Positions 9,137-18,385 are shown, counted from the stretch's first letter. The stretch: 64,000 nt of DNA from Thermoanaerobacter ethanolicus JW 200 (GCF_003722315.1 NZ_CP033580.1:991001-1055000); one strand, 5' to 3'. Made by a program: numbers and translations. Notes: generated by a model from the letters alone, not told the origin.

Positions 9137-9964
9137 ATGCATCGGGTAATAAAAGTTCTTAACAATAACGTGTGTATGGCAAAGGATGATAAAAATGTGG
9201 AATGCATAGTTGTGGGAAAAGGTATAGGATTTGGCAAAAGACCGGGTGATATTATTGAAGAAGATAAATTAGAGAAAATATTTTATGTACAAGAGGATGT
9301 TAATAAGATTAAATTTTCTGAGTTAATGGAAAAGATAAGAGGAGATGTAATAGGGATTGCAGAAGAAATAATAGCGATGGCAGAAAGAATAAAAAGCAAA
9401 AAACTTAATGAGCATATACACATTGCACTTGCTGATCACATTGCCTTTGCGATTGAAAGAATAAATATGGGAATAGAAATAAAAAACCCTTTTAATATAG
9501 AAATAAAAGCTTTGTATAAAGATGATTATAATATTGCATTAAAAGCGCTGGAATTGATAAATCAAAGACTTAACATTTCACTTCCTGAGGATGAAGCAGG
9601 CTTTATAGCTCTTCACTTGCATGCTGCTTTAGAAAATGCTGGTTTATCAAACACTTTAAAAAATACTAGATTGGTATCTCAATTAGTGTCAACAATTGAA
9701 AACCACCTAGGGAAACATATTGACAGGGATTCGATTGATTATCTAAGGCTTGTAACTCACTTGCGTTTTGCTATTGATAGATTAGAAAAAAATTCACCTG
9801 TGGTAAATGAACTTTTAGCCTCTATAAAGAAAAAATTCAAAAAAGCTTATAATATATCAATACAAGTAGCAAAAGTAATAGAAGATACGTTAGGAAAGAA
9901 AGTGCCTGAGGAAGAAATAGGATATATTGCAATACACATTCAGCGATTAATCAATACTATTTAA
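9137..9964 (+). CDS. glcT: BglG/GlcT-family transcription antiterminator
   Basis: 275 residues. The N-terminal CAT RNA-binding domain (about 1-56) reads HRVIKVLNNNVCMAKDD ... GKGIGFGKRPGD. Two PTS regulation domains follow, with histidines in HIHIALADHIAFAIERI, FIALHLHAALEN, LRLVTHLRFAIDRL and GYIAIHIQRL, the usual PTS phosphorylation sites. The ATG at 9137 has GAGG 8 nt upstream. The TTG at 9131 is rejected. It sits 17 nt after the EIIA stop, and it should bind the RAT at 7018 and perhaps the one at 5185. Confidence 0.92.
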   Translation: MHRVIKVLNNNVCMAKDDKNVECIVVGKGIGFGKRPGDIIEEDKLEKIFYVQEDVNKIKFSELMEKIRGDVIGIAEEIIAMAERIKSKKLNEHIHIALADHIAFAIERINMGIEIKNPFNIEIKALYKDDYNIALKALELINQRLNISLPEDEAGFIALHLHAALENAGLSNTLKNTRLVSQLVSTIENHLGKHIDRDSIDYLRLVTHLRFAIDRLEKNSPVVNELLASIKKKFKKAYNISIQVAKVIEDTLGKKVPEEEIGYIAIHIQRLINTI

Positions 9965-9965
9965 C

Positions 9966-10007
9966 AAACCCGAACCAAAAGTAATTTTAGTTCGGGTTTT
10001 GCAATTT
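9966..10007 (+). terminator. Rho-independent terminator of the PTS operon
   Basis: AAACCCGAAC (9966-9975) pairs with GTTCGGGTTT (9990-9999), followed by a T-rich stretch. It lies right after the antiterminator stop. Confidence 0.85.
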
Positions 10008-10095
10008 TTATAATACAAAATTGCAAAATACTATTGACTTTATAAGGGGTTACATATAAAATATGTTATAAAGAGTTTTTGAAGGGGGAAGTGAA

Positions 10096-11247
10096 ATGAC
10101 TTTTAAAAAAGGCAAACCGGTCCATATTGTAGACACTACTTTGAGGGACGGAGAGCAAACTGCTGGTGTTGTATTTGCAAATAACGAAAAAGTCAGAATT
10201 GCGCAAATGTTAGATGAAATTGGAATAGATCAATTAGAAGTAGGCATTCCCACAATGGGGGGGGATGAAAAGGAAACAGTTGCAAAAATTGCAAAGCTTG
10301 GGTTAAAAGCCAGTATAATGGCATGGAATAGAGCAGTTGTAAAAGACGTTCAGGAATCTTTGGAATGCGGCGTTGATGCTGTTGCAATTTCTGTGTCTAC
10401 TTCTGATATTCACATTGAGCACAAACTTAAGAAGTCAAGGCAATGGGTTTTGGACAATATGACAGAAGCAGTTAGGTTTGCCAAAAAAGAAGGTGTATAT
10501 GTTTCTGTCAACGCAGAAGATGCTTCTCGTACGGATATGGATTTTCTTATTGAATTTGCAAAATGCGCAAAACAAGCAGGAGCTGATCGTTTGAGATTTT
10601 GCGACACTGTAGGATTTTTAGATCCTTTTAAAACATATGATATGGTCAAGGCAATAAAAGAAGCTGTTGACATTGATATTGAAATGCATACTCATAATGA
10701 CTTTGGGATGGCTACTGCCAATGCTCTTGCAGGTATGAAAGCAGGGGCAAAGTTTATAGGAGTTACAGTAAACGGCCTTGGCGAAAGAGCCGGAAATGCT
10801 GCTTTAGAAGAGATTGTAATGGCATTAAAGCACGTATACAAAATAGATTTAGGAATAGATACAACTAGATTTAGGGAAATTTCTGAATACGTTGCTTTGG
10901 CCTCAGGAAGACAGCTACCAGCATGGAAAGCTATAGTTGGAACAAATGTCTTTGCCCATGAGTCAGGTATTCATGTAGATGGTGCCCTTAAAAATCCTCA
11001 CACATATGAAATATTTAACCCTGATGAAGTAGGCCTTGAAAGGCAGATTGTGATAGGCAAGCATTCTGGCACTGCGGCTCTTATAAATAAATTTAAAGAA
11101 TACGGCAGAGTTTTAACAGAAGAAGAAGCAAATCAACTTTTGCCTCATGTCAGAAAATTAGCTATACAGCTTAAGAGGCCGCTTTTTGATAAAGAGCTCA
11201 TGTACCTTTATGAGGATGTTATCAAAAACAGAGAAAAGGCTATATAA
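10096..11247 (+). CDS. Homocitrate synthase (NifV)-like enzyme, candidate Re-citrate synthase
   Basis: 383 residues of the DRE-TIM acyltransferase family. VDTTLRDGEQTAGVVF is the metal and catalytic motif, HTHNDFGMATANALAG the metal-binding histidines, VNGLGERAGNAALEE the second signature, and HESGIHVDG the C-terminal one. Annotation pipelines usually call this homocitrate synthase. No nif or lysine genes are nearby, but an aconitase starts 24 nt downstream. Known Re-citrate synthases of strict anaerobes belong to this family. I infer acetyl-CoA plus oxaloacetate to citrate. The alternative is homocitrate or 2-isopropylmalate synthesis. Confidence 0.85.
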   Translation: MTFKKGKPVHIVDTTLRDGEQTAGVVFANNEKVRIAQMLDEIGIDQLEVGIPTMGGDEKETVAKIAKLGLKASIMAWNRAVVKDVQESLECGVDAVAISVSTSDIHIEHKLKKSRQWVLDNMTEAVRFAKKEGVYVSVNAEDASRTDMDFLIEFAKCAKQAGADRLRFCDTVGFLDPFKTYDMVKAIKEAVDIDIEMHTHNDFGMATANALAGMKAGAKFIGVTVNGLGERAGNAALEEIVMALKHVYKIDLGIDTTRFREISEYVALASGRQLPAWKAIVGTNVFAHESGIHVDGALKNPHTYEIFNPDEVGLERQIVIGKHSGTAALINKFKEYGRVLTEEEANQLLPHVRKLAIQLKRPLFDKELMYLYEDVIKNREKAI

Positions 11248-11271
11248 AATTATGTTACAGGAGTGAAGGCA

Positions 11272-13197
11272 ATGAATCTTACACAGAAAATACTATCTTC
11301 TCACCTTGTCGAAGGAGAAATGAGAAAAGGTCAAGAAATAGCCATTAAAATTGACCAAACTTTGACTCAAGACTCCACTGGTACCATGGCGTACCTACAA
11401 TTAGAAGCTCTTGGGATAGACAGAGTAAAAACTGAGCTTTCAGTTGCTTATATTGACCACAATACATTGCAGCAAGGTTCTGAAAACGCAGATGACCACA
11501 GATACATCCAGACTGTTGCAGCAAAATACGGCATATATTTTTCAAGGCCGGGAAATGGCATTTGCCATCAAGTGCATCTTGAAAGATTCGGAAGGCCAGG
11601 GAAAACTCTTTTAGGTTCTGATAGCCATACGCCAACAGCAGGTGGGTTAGGAATGTTAGCTATAGGTGCAGGAGGCTTAGATGTTGCTTTGGCTATGGCG
11701 GGAGAGCCTTACAGGATTATTATGCCTTCCATTGTCAATGTAAGGCTTACTGGGAAACTTAGACCTTGGGTATCGGCAAAGGATGTGATATTGGAGCTTT
11801 TAAGAAGACTTACTGTAAAAGGTGGAGTTGAAAAGATTTTTGAATATTCAGGGGATGGGGTAAAAACTCTATCAGTACCCGAAAGAGCTACAATTGCCAA
11901 TATGGGAGCAGAGTTAGGAGCTACTACTTCAATTTTTCCCTCAGATGAAAGGACTTATGAATTTTTAAAAGCCCAAGGGAGAGAAGATGCATTTGTGCCT
12001 TTGGCTGCCGATGAAGATGCAGAATACGATGAGGTCATTGAAATAAACCTTGATGAACTGGAACCATTAGTAGCACTCCCTCATAGCCCTGATAATGTTG
12101 TAAAAGTTAAAGACGCAGGAAGGCCAAAAGTTGACCAAGTTGCTATAGGGTCATGTACAAATTCCTCTTATGCTGATTTAATGAAAGTTGCTTCCATATT
12201 GAGAGGCAAGGTTATTCAAGAACATGTAAGCCTTGTAATTGCTCCTGGTTCAAGACAAGTTCTTAACATGCTTGCAAAAAATGGTGCACTTTCAGACCTG
12301 ATATCGGCAGGTGCAAGAATACTCGAAAGTGCTTGTGGACCTTGTATTGGCATGGGTCAAGCTCCCGCAACAGATGCAATTTCGATTAGAACCTTTAATA
12401 GAAACTTTTACGGCAGAAGTGGTACCAAGTCAGCGTCAGTTTATCTCGTAAGCCCTGAAGTTGCTGCTGCTGCAGCTTTGACAGGGTATTTAATAGATCC
12501 GAGAGAGTTAGGGGAAGCACCTGAAGTACCTTATGTGGAGAAATTTGAAATTAATGATAATATGATTATAAAACCGCCAGAGGATAGGGAAAAGGTGGAG
12601 ATAATAAAAGGACCTAATATAAAGCCATTCCCTCTCAATACACCTCTTTCTGATATAGAAAAGAAGGTGCTAATTAAAGTAGGAGACGATATAACTACAG
12701 ACCATATAATGCCTTCAAATGCTAAATTGTTACCCTTAAGGTCTAATATCCCTGAGCTTGCTAAACACTGTTTCGAAATAATAGATGAAAACTTTTCTAA
12801 AAGAGCGATTGAATGGGGCGGTGGCATAATTGTCGGTGGAAGCAACTATGGACAAGGCTCTAGCCGAGAACATGCGGCATTGGCTCCACTTCAACTGGGA
12901 GTAAAGGCTGTCATAGCAAAGTCATTTGCGAGAATACACAAAGCAAACCTTATAAATAGTGGAATTCTTCCTCTTACTTTTGTAGATGAAAAAGATTATG
13001 AAGACATTGAGGTTGGGGATGTTTTAAAGATAGAAAATGCGGTAGAACAAGTAAAAAGAGGCGGCAGGATAACAGTGAAAAACCAAACAAAAGGTACAAC
13101 CTTTGAAGTAGATCTTGAGGTTTCAGATAGAAACAGAGAAGTACTCATAGCAGGTGGCATGATAAATTATGTAAAAAGTAAAAAGAAAACAAATTAA
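11272..13197 (+). CDS. Aconitate hydratase (monomeric, AcnA/mitochondrial-like short type)
   Basis: 641 residues. The [4Fe-4S] cysteines are visible in IGSCTNSSYADL and SACGPCIGMGQAP. The swivel domain carries DDITTDHIMP and GGSNYGQGSSREHAALAP. The single chain with both domains distinguishes it from LeuC/LeuD pairs and argues for citrate/isocitrate as substrate. The ATG at 11272 has AGGAG 8 nt upstream. The in-frame GTG at 11263 overlaps that site. It is co-transcribed with the citrate-synthase-like gene and together they form the oxidative TCA branch toward glutamate. Confidence 0.93.
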   Translation: MNLTQKILSSHLVEGEMRKGQEIAIKIDQTLTQDSTGTMAYLQLEALGIDRVKTELSVAYIDHNTLQQGSENADDHRYIQTVAAKYGIYFSRPGNGICHQVHLERFGRPGKTLLGSDSHTPTAGGLGMLAIGAGGLDVALAMAGEPYRIIMPSIVNVRLTGKLRPWVSAKDVILELLRRLTVKGGVEKIFEYSGDGVKTLSVPERATIANMGAELGATTSIFPSDERTYEFLKAQGREDAFVPLAADEDAEYDEVIEINLDELEPLVALPHSPDNVVKVKDAGRPKVDQVAIGSCTNSSYADLMKVASILRGKVIQEHVSLVIAPGSRQVLNMLAKNGALSDLISAGARILESACGPCIGMGQAPATDAISIRTFNRNFYGRSGTKSASVYLVSPEVAAAAALTGYLIDPRELGEAPEVPYVEKFEINDNMIIKPPEDREKVEIIKGPNIKPFPLNTPLSDIEKKVLIKVGDDITTDHIMPSNAKLLPLRSNIPELAKHCFEIIDENFSKRAIEWGGGIIVGGSNYGQGSSREHAALAPLQLGVKAVIAKSFARIHKANLINSGILPLTFVDEKDYEDIEVGDVLKIENAVEQVKRGGRITVKNQTKGTTFEVDLEVSDRNREVLIAGGMINYVKSKKKTN

Positions 13198-13230
13198 GGC
13201 ACTTACTATAAAGTAGGTGCCTTGATTTTT
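13197..13230. terminator. Terminator between convergent aconitase and panD
   Basis: AAGGCAC ... GTGCCTT hairpin (13197-13222) with near-symmetrical arms, followed by a T-run on plus. Confidence 0.75.
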
Positions 13231-13583
13231 TACATATTTACTGGTTTATTGTTTTCATCTACAAATATTACTTTAGGCTTATAATTTTTGGCTTCCTCAT
13301 CCTCCATTATTGCATACGATATTATGATGATTATATCGCCTACCTGACATAATCTTGCTGCTGCGCCGTTTATGCATATTGTACCTGAGCCTCTTTCGCC
13401 TTCTATTGCGTAAGTGTCAAATCGTGCACCGTTGTTGATGTTTAAAACTTGAACTTTTTCATTTGGAAGTATATCAGCAAGTTCCATTAAATTTTTATCA
13501 ATTGTTATAGAACCCTGGTAGTTTAAGTTGGACTCTGTTACAATTGCTCTGTGTATTTTAGATTTCATCATAAACCTTTGCAT
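13230..13583 (-). CDS. panD: Aspartate 1-decarboxylase proenzyme
   Basis: Pyruvoyl enzyme making beta-alanine for pantothenate. 117 residues. The self-cleavage site is Gly-Ser in [10 protein letters not shown], the catalytic Lys and Arg lie in MKSKIHRA, and [19 protein letters not shown] is family-typical. I choose the ATG at 13583, which overlaps the panC stop as TAATG, because a G-rich ribosome binding site (GTGGGGGG) lies about 9 nt upstream. The longer frame to 13601 has none. It is the last gene of the minus-strand pan operon. Confidence 0.95.
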   Translation of the reverse strand: MQRFMMKSKIHRAIVTESNLNYQGSITIDKNLMELADILPNEKVQVLNINNGARFDTYAIEGERGSGTICINGAAARLCQVGDIIIIISYAIMEDEEAKNYKPKVIFVDENNKPVNM

Positions 13584-14434
13584 TATATATTTTCCCCCCA
13601 CAATAGATTATCTATAAGCCTTGTTGTCCCAATAAAGCAAGCTATTGCAATAAGTGCTTTATCTTTTATATAAGTTAAGTCTTCTAATGTATCAGGATGA
13701 ACGCAGGAGACATATTGTACTTTGCATAAAGGCTCTGAGTTTAAGACCTCATTTACTTTTTTTATTATAGTATTAGCATTTCTTTCGCCATTTAGAAGTA
13801 ATTTTTCAGCTTCTTTTAAAGATTTCGAAAGTATTAAAGCTGCTTTTCTTTCTTCAGGATTTAGATAGACATTTCTTGAACTCATTGCTAAACCATCAAC
13901 TTCTCTTACAATAGGCGCTTTTATTATTTCTACAGGGAAATTTAAGTCTTCCACCATTTTCTTTATTACTGCAACTTGTTGGGCGTCTTTTTGTCCGAAA
14001 ACTGCGATGTCTGGGGTGAAAATGTTAAATAATTTTGCTACAACTGTTGTGACGCCTTTAAAATGACCGGCCCTGAAAGCTCCACAAAGTTTATCAGTAA
14101 TTTTATCTACATTTACTGTTGTGAGAAGTTCAGAAGGATACATTTCCTCTACAAAAGGAGCAAAAACAAGGTCACAGCCTTCTTTTTCAAGAAGTTTTAA
14201 ATCCCTTTCCAGGTCTCGAGGATATCTATCAAAGTCTTCATTAGGTCCGAATTGAATTGGATTTACAAATATGCTTACAGATACAAAATTTGAATGCTTT
14301 TTTGCAATTCTTACGAGGGACAAATGGCCTTCGTGCAAATATCCCATTGTAGGTACAAGTCCAATTTTTTTACCTGACAATTTTTGTTCTTTAATTATAT
14401 TTCTTACATCACTAATTTTATCTGTTACTATCAT
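13583..14434 (-). CDS. panC: Pantothenate synthetase
   Basis: ATP-dependent condensation of pantoate and beta-alanine, in the cytosol. 283 residues of the nucleotidyltransferase fold. The HIGH-like motif lies in [35 protein letters not shown] is the pantoate site, [11 protein letters not shown] follows, and the KMSKS-like loop is [12 protein letters not shown]. Its start overlaps the panB stop by ATGA (14431-14434) and its stop overlaps the panD start, indicating tight translational coupling. Confidence 0.97.
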   Translation of the reverse strand: MIVTDKISDVRNIIKEQKLSGKKIGLVPTMGYLHEGHLSLVRIAKKHSNFVSVSIFVNPIQFGPNEDFDRYPRDLERDLKLLEKEGCDLVFAPFVEEMYPSELLTTVNVDKITDKLCGAFRAGHFKGVTTVVAKLFNIFTPDIAVFGQKDAQQVAVIKKMVEDLNFPVEIIKAPIVREVDGLAMSSRNVYLNPEERKAALILSKSLKEAEKLLLNGERNANTIIKKVNEVLNSEPLCKVQYVSCVHPDTLEDLTYIKDKALIAIACFIGTTRLIDNLLWGENI

Positions 14435-15255
14435 TTATTCTCCCTCTTTTCTAAAGTAAAAGAATGTTCTTCATCTGGAAATAAACCTTGTTGTACTTCT
14501 TTAATGTAGGCATTTATGCCCTCTATCATTATTTTTTCAATATCTGCGTATTGTTTTACAAATTTAGGCCTATGACCTTGTGTTATACCTAACATGTCAT
14601 GGGTGACGAGGATTTGGCCATCGCAGTAAGGACCTGCTCCTATTCCAATAGTTGGAACTGAAATATTTTCTGCAATGTCTTTTGCAAGCTCCATTGGGAT
14701 ACTCTCAAGCACCAGGGCACATATGCCGGCTTGTTCTAATACTTTTGCATCGTTAAAAATTTTTTTGGCTTTTTCTTTTTCTTTGCCTTGGACTTTATAT
14801 CCTCCCAATTGATGTACTGATTGAGGAGTAAGTCCGAGATGGCCTACCACCGGTATTCCTGCATCTACTATGGTTTTGACTATGGAAGCTATTTCTTCTC
14901 CGCCCTCCAACTTTACGGCGTGAGCTCCGCCTTCTGCAATAAGCCTTGCAGCATTTGCCATAGTCTGTTCTTTTGATATGTGATATGACATAAAAGGCAT
15001 GTCGGCAACTACAAAGGCACGATTTACTGCCCTTGAAACGGCTTTTGTGTGATGTATCATGTCCTCCATTGTGACAGGTATTGTGCTTTGGTATCCTAAA
15101 ACCACCATTCCAAGGGAATCTCCTACTAAAATCATGTCAATTCCGCAATTATCGAGGATTTTAGCTGTGGGGAACTCATAAGCAGTTAAAGCTACAATCT
15201 TTCTTCCTTCTTTCTTAAATTTCTTTAGTGTGAGAGTTGTTACTTTTTCCTCCAT
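14431..15255 (-). CDS. panB: 3-methyl-2-oxobutanoate hydroxymethyltransferase
   Basis: Adds a one-carbon unit from methylene-THF to ketoisovalerate, giving ketopantoate. 274 residues. Metal and substrate motifs include LTAYEFPTAKILDNCG, ILVGDSLGMVVLGY, VVADMPFMSY and VKLEGG. GGAGGG lies upstream of the ATG, and the gene begins inside the last 41 nt of the preceding reductase gene. It is normal length for a decameric PanB. Confidence 0.97.
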   Translation of the reverse strand: MEEKVTTLTLKKFKKEGRKIVALTAYEFPTAKILDNCGIDMILVGDSLGMVVLGYQSTIPVTMEDMIHHTKAVSRAVNRAFVVADMPFMSYHISKEQTMANAARLIAEGGAHAVKLEGGEEIASIVKTIVDAGIPVVGHLGLTPQSVHQLGGYKVQGKEKEKAKKIFNDAKVLEQAGICALVLESIPMELAKDIAENISVPTIGIGAGPYCDGQILVTHDMLGITQGHRPKFVKQYADIEKIMIEGINAYIKEVQQGLFPDEEHSFTLEKRENK

Positions 15256-16105
15256 TTAATATACCCTCCAATTCAAAATATTTTTCATTGTTAAAACTTC
15301 CTTTTTCATAAGCAATCTCAAGAGTTAATTTACCCAAACTTTTATAAAGCTCTTCAAGACTTGGATCTTTTATATTTTCAAGATGAAGATTTACAGTGTT
15401 TACATCCCCTCTTGCTATAGGACCTGTCAATGCATCAGTTGTGCCTTTTTCTTTTATATTTTTTAAAGTTCCCTCCATTAAGGGGATTAAGGCATCAGGA
15501 TAATTTTCAAAAGGAAAACCTGATTCTTTTAGAAGAAGCAAACTAAATTTTGAAAGAGCTACAAGGTAATTTGAGGCTACAACACAAGCAGCATGATAAA
15601 GGGGTCTTACTATATTGTTTAAAACTATGTATTTACCTGATATTTTATTTACAATTTCTTTTCCAATTTCAACTGCTTTTTCATCTCCTTCTAAAGTGAA
15701 ATAGGATTTTGGGAGAAGTTCTAAAGCTGATGATACAGAGGGACACGTTTGTATAGGATGCAATACCATGATAAAATTATTTTCATCTTTAAGAGGGTTT
15801 AAAACTTCTAAATTTAAAGCTCCACTTAAATGAGCAAAAGTTTTTTCTTTAAGTATTTCCTTGTACTGACTTAAATTATTTACTACTTCTGGTATGCTGT
15901 TGTCATTTGTGCTTATTATAATTACATCAGAATTTGTGATGACCTCTTCATAAGAAGAAAAGACACTGGATTGTGTAAATTCAGCTGATTTTTTGGCTGA
16001 TTCTAAACTCCTGCTTAAAAAACCTGAAATATTAATACCATTTTGGGATAACAAAAAAGCGAGGCTTGTTCCTACAACGCCAGCCCCGACAAATCCAATT
16101 TTCAA
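15215..16105 (-). CDS. Rossmann/DUF2520 NADPH-binding protein, candidate PanG-type ketopantoate reductase
   Basis: 296 residues. The N-terminal dinucleotide-binding motif is KIGFVGAGVVGTSLAFLL, and the C-terminal helical domain has the DUF2520 signature ALTGPIARGDVNTVNLHLENI. As first gene of the panBCD operon, with a 41-nt overlap into panB, it occupies the slot for ketopantoate reductase, which is otherwise missing (no PanE here). PanG of Francisella is a reported alternative ketopantoate reductase and, as far as I recall, belongs to this DUF2520 family. Function is therefore inferred from context plus family. Confidence 0.8.
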   Translation of the reverse strand: MKIGFVGAGVVGTSLAFLLSQNGINISGFLSRSLESAKKSAEFTQSSVFSSYEEVITNSDVIIISTNDNSIPEVVNNLSQYKEILKEKTFAHLSGALNLEVLNPLKDENNFIMVLHPIQTCPSVSSALELLPKSYFTLEGDEKAVEIGKEIVNKISGKYIVLNNIVRPLYHAACVVASNYLVALSKFSLLLLKESGFPFENYPDALIPLMEGTLKNIKEKGTTDALTGPIARGDVNTVNLHLENIKDPSLEELYKSLGKLTLEIAYEKGSFNNEKYFELEGILNGGKSNNSHTKEI

Positions 16106-16131
16106 TAGTTTTCCCTCCTTTTAATTAAGAC

Positions 16132-16157
16132 AAAAAACCTTCCACGGATGGGAAGGT
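16132..16157 (-). terminator. Attenuator terminator upstream of the pan operon
   Basis: On minus, ACCTTCC, CATCCGT loop, GGAAGGT, then TTTTTT (arms 16157-16151 and 16143-16137). It lies between the candidate leader RNA and the first pan gene, as expected for a transcription-attenuating leader. Confidence 0.75.
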
Positions 16158-16258
16158 AAATCTTCTTTATTTCCCGTCCCGGTCTTGTGATCCTGGCGGG
16201 GCATATAAGCCCTATTAAGTTTTTATGAAGTGTGTGGTTCTATGAAGATACCACCACT
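16158..16258 (-). ncRNA. Candidate pan-motif leader RNA
   Basis: On minus the leader folds into two stems: GTGGT/ACCAC (within 16258-16229) and CCCGCC ... GGGACGGG (16201-16173). The second stem has unpaired A residues on both strands (CCAGG and GGGAC). The pan motif described upstream of panB genes in Firmicutes is a stem with two conserved bulged A residues. The position between a promoter and an attenuator, ahead of panG/B/C/D, fits. Assignment is by eye, not by a covariance model. Confidence 0.55.
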
Positions 16259-16261
16259 TTT

Positions 16262-16290
16262 AAAATAGCACAATGTTTTTATAGAGTCAA
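16262..16290 (-). promoter_or_regulatory. Sigma-A promoter of the pan operon
   Basis: On minus, TTGACT (16290-16285), a 17-bp spacer and TATTTT (16267-16262). The start would fall near 16255, at the 5' end of the leader RNA. Confidence 0.65.
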
Positions 16291-16302
16291 TAAAGACAAT
16301 TA

Positions 16303-17067
16303 CTATTCTAGCTTTCTTGCAAAAATGAGATAACCTGTGTGACCTACCATCAGGTCTTCTGGCCTTAACCTCTGAGGGATTAATTTATATTTTCTAAGCA
16401 TAATTTCACTGACTTCTGAAATATAAAACCCATTTTTTTCAAGTGCAGCTAAACTTTCAGATACTTGATTTGTAGTGGGAACTAATATTCCTAAGTGCCC
16501 TGCAGGTTTTAGTGCTTTTTTTACTTCTTCTAAAACTTCCCATGGTTTTCTAACATCTAAGAAAAATGCGTCCAAATCTCTTTCTTTGATTCCATCATTT
16601 ATAGATTTATTGTACATTATGACATTGTCAAATTCCAAAAATTCGCTGAGATTTTTTTGTGCAAGCTTATAAAATTCCTCTCTTTGTTCATATGTATATA
16701 CTCTTCCATAAGGTCCCACAGCGCGAGAGAGGTATACAGTGAAAGCTCCAGAACCTGTTCCTGCTTCACCTACTCTTTTGCCTGGAAAAATGTCAAGGCG
16801 CATTGCTATGTAAGCTCCCTCTTTTGGATAGACAATTTGTGTTTGGCGCTTTAAGGAGTGCATTATGTAGTCAAAAGTATCACAATTAAGTACGTAATAT
16901 TTTACTCCGTGTACTTCAAAACTATTGCCGGGTTTTATTTGGGACAAAAAATCTGTATCAATTTGACCTTTTGGCAGTCCTATTTTAGAGGTAGAGGATA
17001 GATCAACTACTTTTTTAAAATTATCTGGCCCTATTATTACTCGTTTTGTAGTGATTTTTGAATCCAC
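16303..17067 (-). CDS. trmI: tRNA (adenine-58-N1)-methyltransferase
   Basis: 254 residues. The SAM-dependent Rossmann domain carries motif I GKRVGEAGTGSGAFTVYLSRAVG, then YTYEQREEFYKLAQKNL and DAFFLDVRKPWE. The N-terminal small beta domain holds IDTDFLSQIKPGNSFEVHG. m1A58 stabilises tRNA and is important in thermophiles. The start is a GTG at 17067 with GGGGG upstream. The adjacent ATG at 17069 is out of frame. It is a single gene. Confidence 0.92.
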   Translation of the reverse strand: MDSKITTKRVIIGPDNFKKVVDLSSTSKIGLPKGQIDTDFLSQIKPGNSFEVHGVKYYVLNCDTFDYIMHSLKRQTQIVYPKEGAYIAMRLDIFPGKRVGEAGTGSGAFTVYLSRAVGPYGRVYTYEQREEFYKLAQKNLSEFLEFDNVIMYNKSINDGIKERDLDAFFLDVRKPWEVLEEVKKALKPAGHLGILVPTTNQVSESLAALEKNGFYISEVSEIMLRKYKLIPQRLRPEDLMVGHTGYLIFARKLE

Positions 17068-17140
17068 ATTTTATTCCCCCTTTCTTTTAAAAGGGTTTTT
17101 TATGCCTATATTATAACACATTATATTATAAAGTTACAGA

Positions 17141-17524
17141 TTAAAGGATATTTTCAAGAGTTGGTTTTTCATTTTGGGGTATATGTCTTATTAACATTTT
17201 AATAGCTTTAAGCTGTGCCATGCTTAAATCTTTGTTTTTTGTTTCTACATAGCTTTTTAATTTTTCCATGTTTATTTCTATTTCGTCAATTTCTCTATGT
17301 TCTATCAGTATTGCCCATTTCTTGTCTATATTTTTCCATTCTTTTTCTGCTTTATCTATGTTTTTCTTTGCTTCAGTCCAGTTTTCCTTTTCTATATTTT
17401 GTTGAACTATTGTCAGCATTTTATCTAAATTTTCAGAGGTTTTATCAAGGTAGTTAAAAGATACAATATCTAAAAGCAGGACGAAAGCGACAATGGATAT
17501 CATCAAAGGAACTACATATCGCAC
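17141..17524 (-). CDS. DUF4363 membrane-anchored protein
   Basis: 127 residues. One N-terminal transmembrane helix (YVVPLMISIVAFVLLLDIVSF) is followed by a lysine/glutamate-rich helical, probably coiled-coil, extracytoplasmic domain. DUF4363 genes regularly follow DUF421 genes in Clostridia, and here the gap is only 2 nt. The family has no established activity. It probably works in a membrane complex with the DUF421 partner. Confidence 0.8.
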   Translation of the reverse strand: MRYVVPLMISIVAFVLLLDIVSFNYLDKTSENLDKMLTIVQQNIEKENWTEAKKNIDKAEKEWKNIDKKWAILIEHREIDEIEINMEKLKSYVETKNKDLSMAQLKAIKMLIRHIPQNEKPTLENIL

Positions 17525-17526
17525 AT

Positions 17527-18201
17527 TTAACCTTCCTTTCTGTAAACAGTCAAAACTTTATTGGTATCTAAAGAGGCAAAAAGCACTTCTTTGACATTTT
17601 GTATTTTCCACATTTTAAGTTGTGCGTTTAGCCATTCCATGTCAATACCCGCTTTTTGCATATTTTGGTGCATAATTCTTCCATCAATTATTATTGGAAG
17701 AGGCAAGCCTTCGTATTGAGGTGTCAAATTTAAATCTTGTGGTGTAACTGGTCTTTTATTGGATTTTGGTATTACGCTTAAACTGCCATTTGTTTCGAGT
17801 ATTGCGTATTCTACATCAGCTATGTTAGGATATCCCTTGACTCTTAACTCTTCCAAAAGGTCATTTATGTTGTACCTTTCTTTTTGGAGCTGAGATGTAA
17901 GGATTTTTCCATTTTCAACTAAAATTGTAGGAGTACCACAGATTATAGCCCTGGCTCGCAAACTTTTTATTGACAAATAAGATAAAAAAAGCTGAGAGAC
18001 TAATAAGGTTAAAATAGGTATAATACCTGATACAAGAGGTATCCCTTTGTTTTGCATAGGAATTGCCACTAAGTCTGCTATCATGATTGCTACAACTAAC
18101 TCGTAGGGTTGAAGCTGACCTATTTGCTGCTTTCCTGAGATTCGCATGAATATTACGACGAGAACATATAAAATTATTGTGCGAAAAAACAGTATCAGCA
18201 T
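17527..18201 (-). CDS. DUF421 (YetF-like) membrane protein
   Basis: 224 residues. Three predicted N-terminal transmembrane helices span about residues 1-80 and contain RISGKQQIGQLQPYELVVAIMIADL, a family hallmark. A cytoplasmic domain follows with GTPTILVENGKIL and RVKGYPNIADVEYAILETNGSLSVI. In B. subtilis relatives occur in spore and envelope contexts, but the biochemical role is unknown. It is first gene of a two-gene unit with DUF4363. Confidence 0.88.
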   Translation of the reverse strand: MLILFFRTIILYVLVVIFMRISGKQQIGQLQPYELVVAIMIADLVAIPMQNKGIPLVSGIIPILTLLVSQLFLSYLSIKSLRARAIICGTPTILVENGKILTSQLQKERYNINDLLEELRVKGYPNIADVEYAILETNGSLSVIPKSNKRPVTPQDLNLTPQYEGLPLPIIIDGRIMHQNMQKAGIDMEWLNAQLKMWKIQNVKEVLFASLDTNKVLTVYRKEG

Positions 18202-18376
18202 ATTTTCACCCTTTCTAAGTTTTCCATATATAGTATTGTTGAAGGGTTTTGAAAATATTCATTTACATTTATTCTAATCTTTAGCAATAAAGTTTGTTAA
18301 AAAACTTTTTGTAATGTAAAATTTTCAGTGGTAACGTTTTATAACAATTTATGATATAGTATGTAAATTTACAAAC

Positions 18377-18385
18377 TGTTATAAT
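18377..18385 (+). promoter_or_regulatory. Extended -10 promoter before the Cof gene
   Basis: TGT TATAAT (18377-18385) with no good -35 hexamer at 17 bp, typical of an extended -10 sigma-A promoter. It lies 39 nt before the start codon. Confidence 0.5.
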
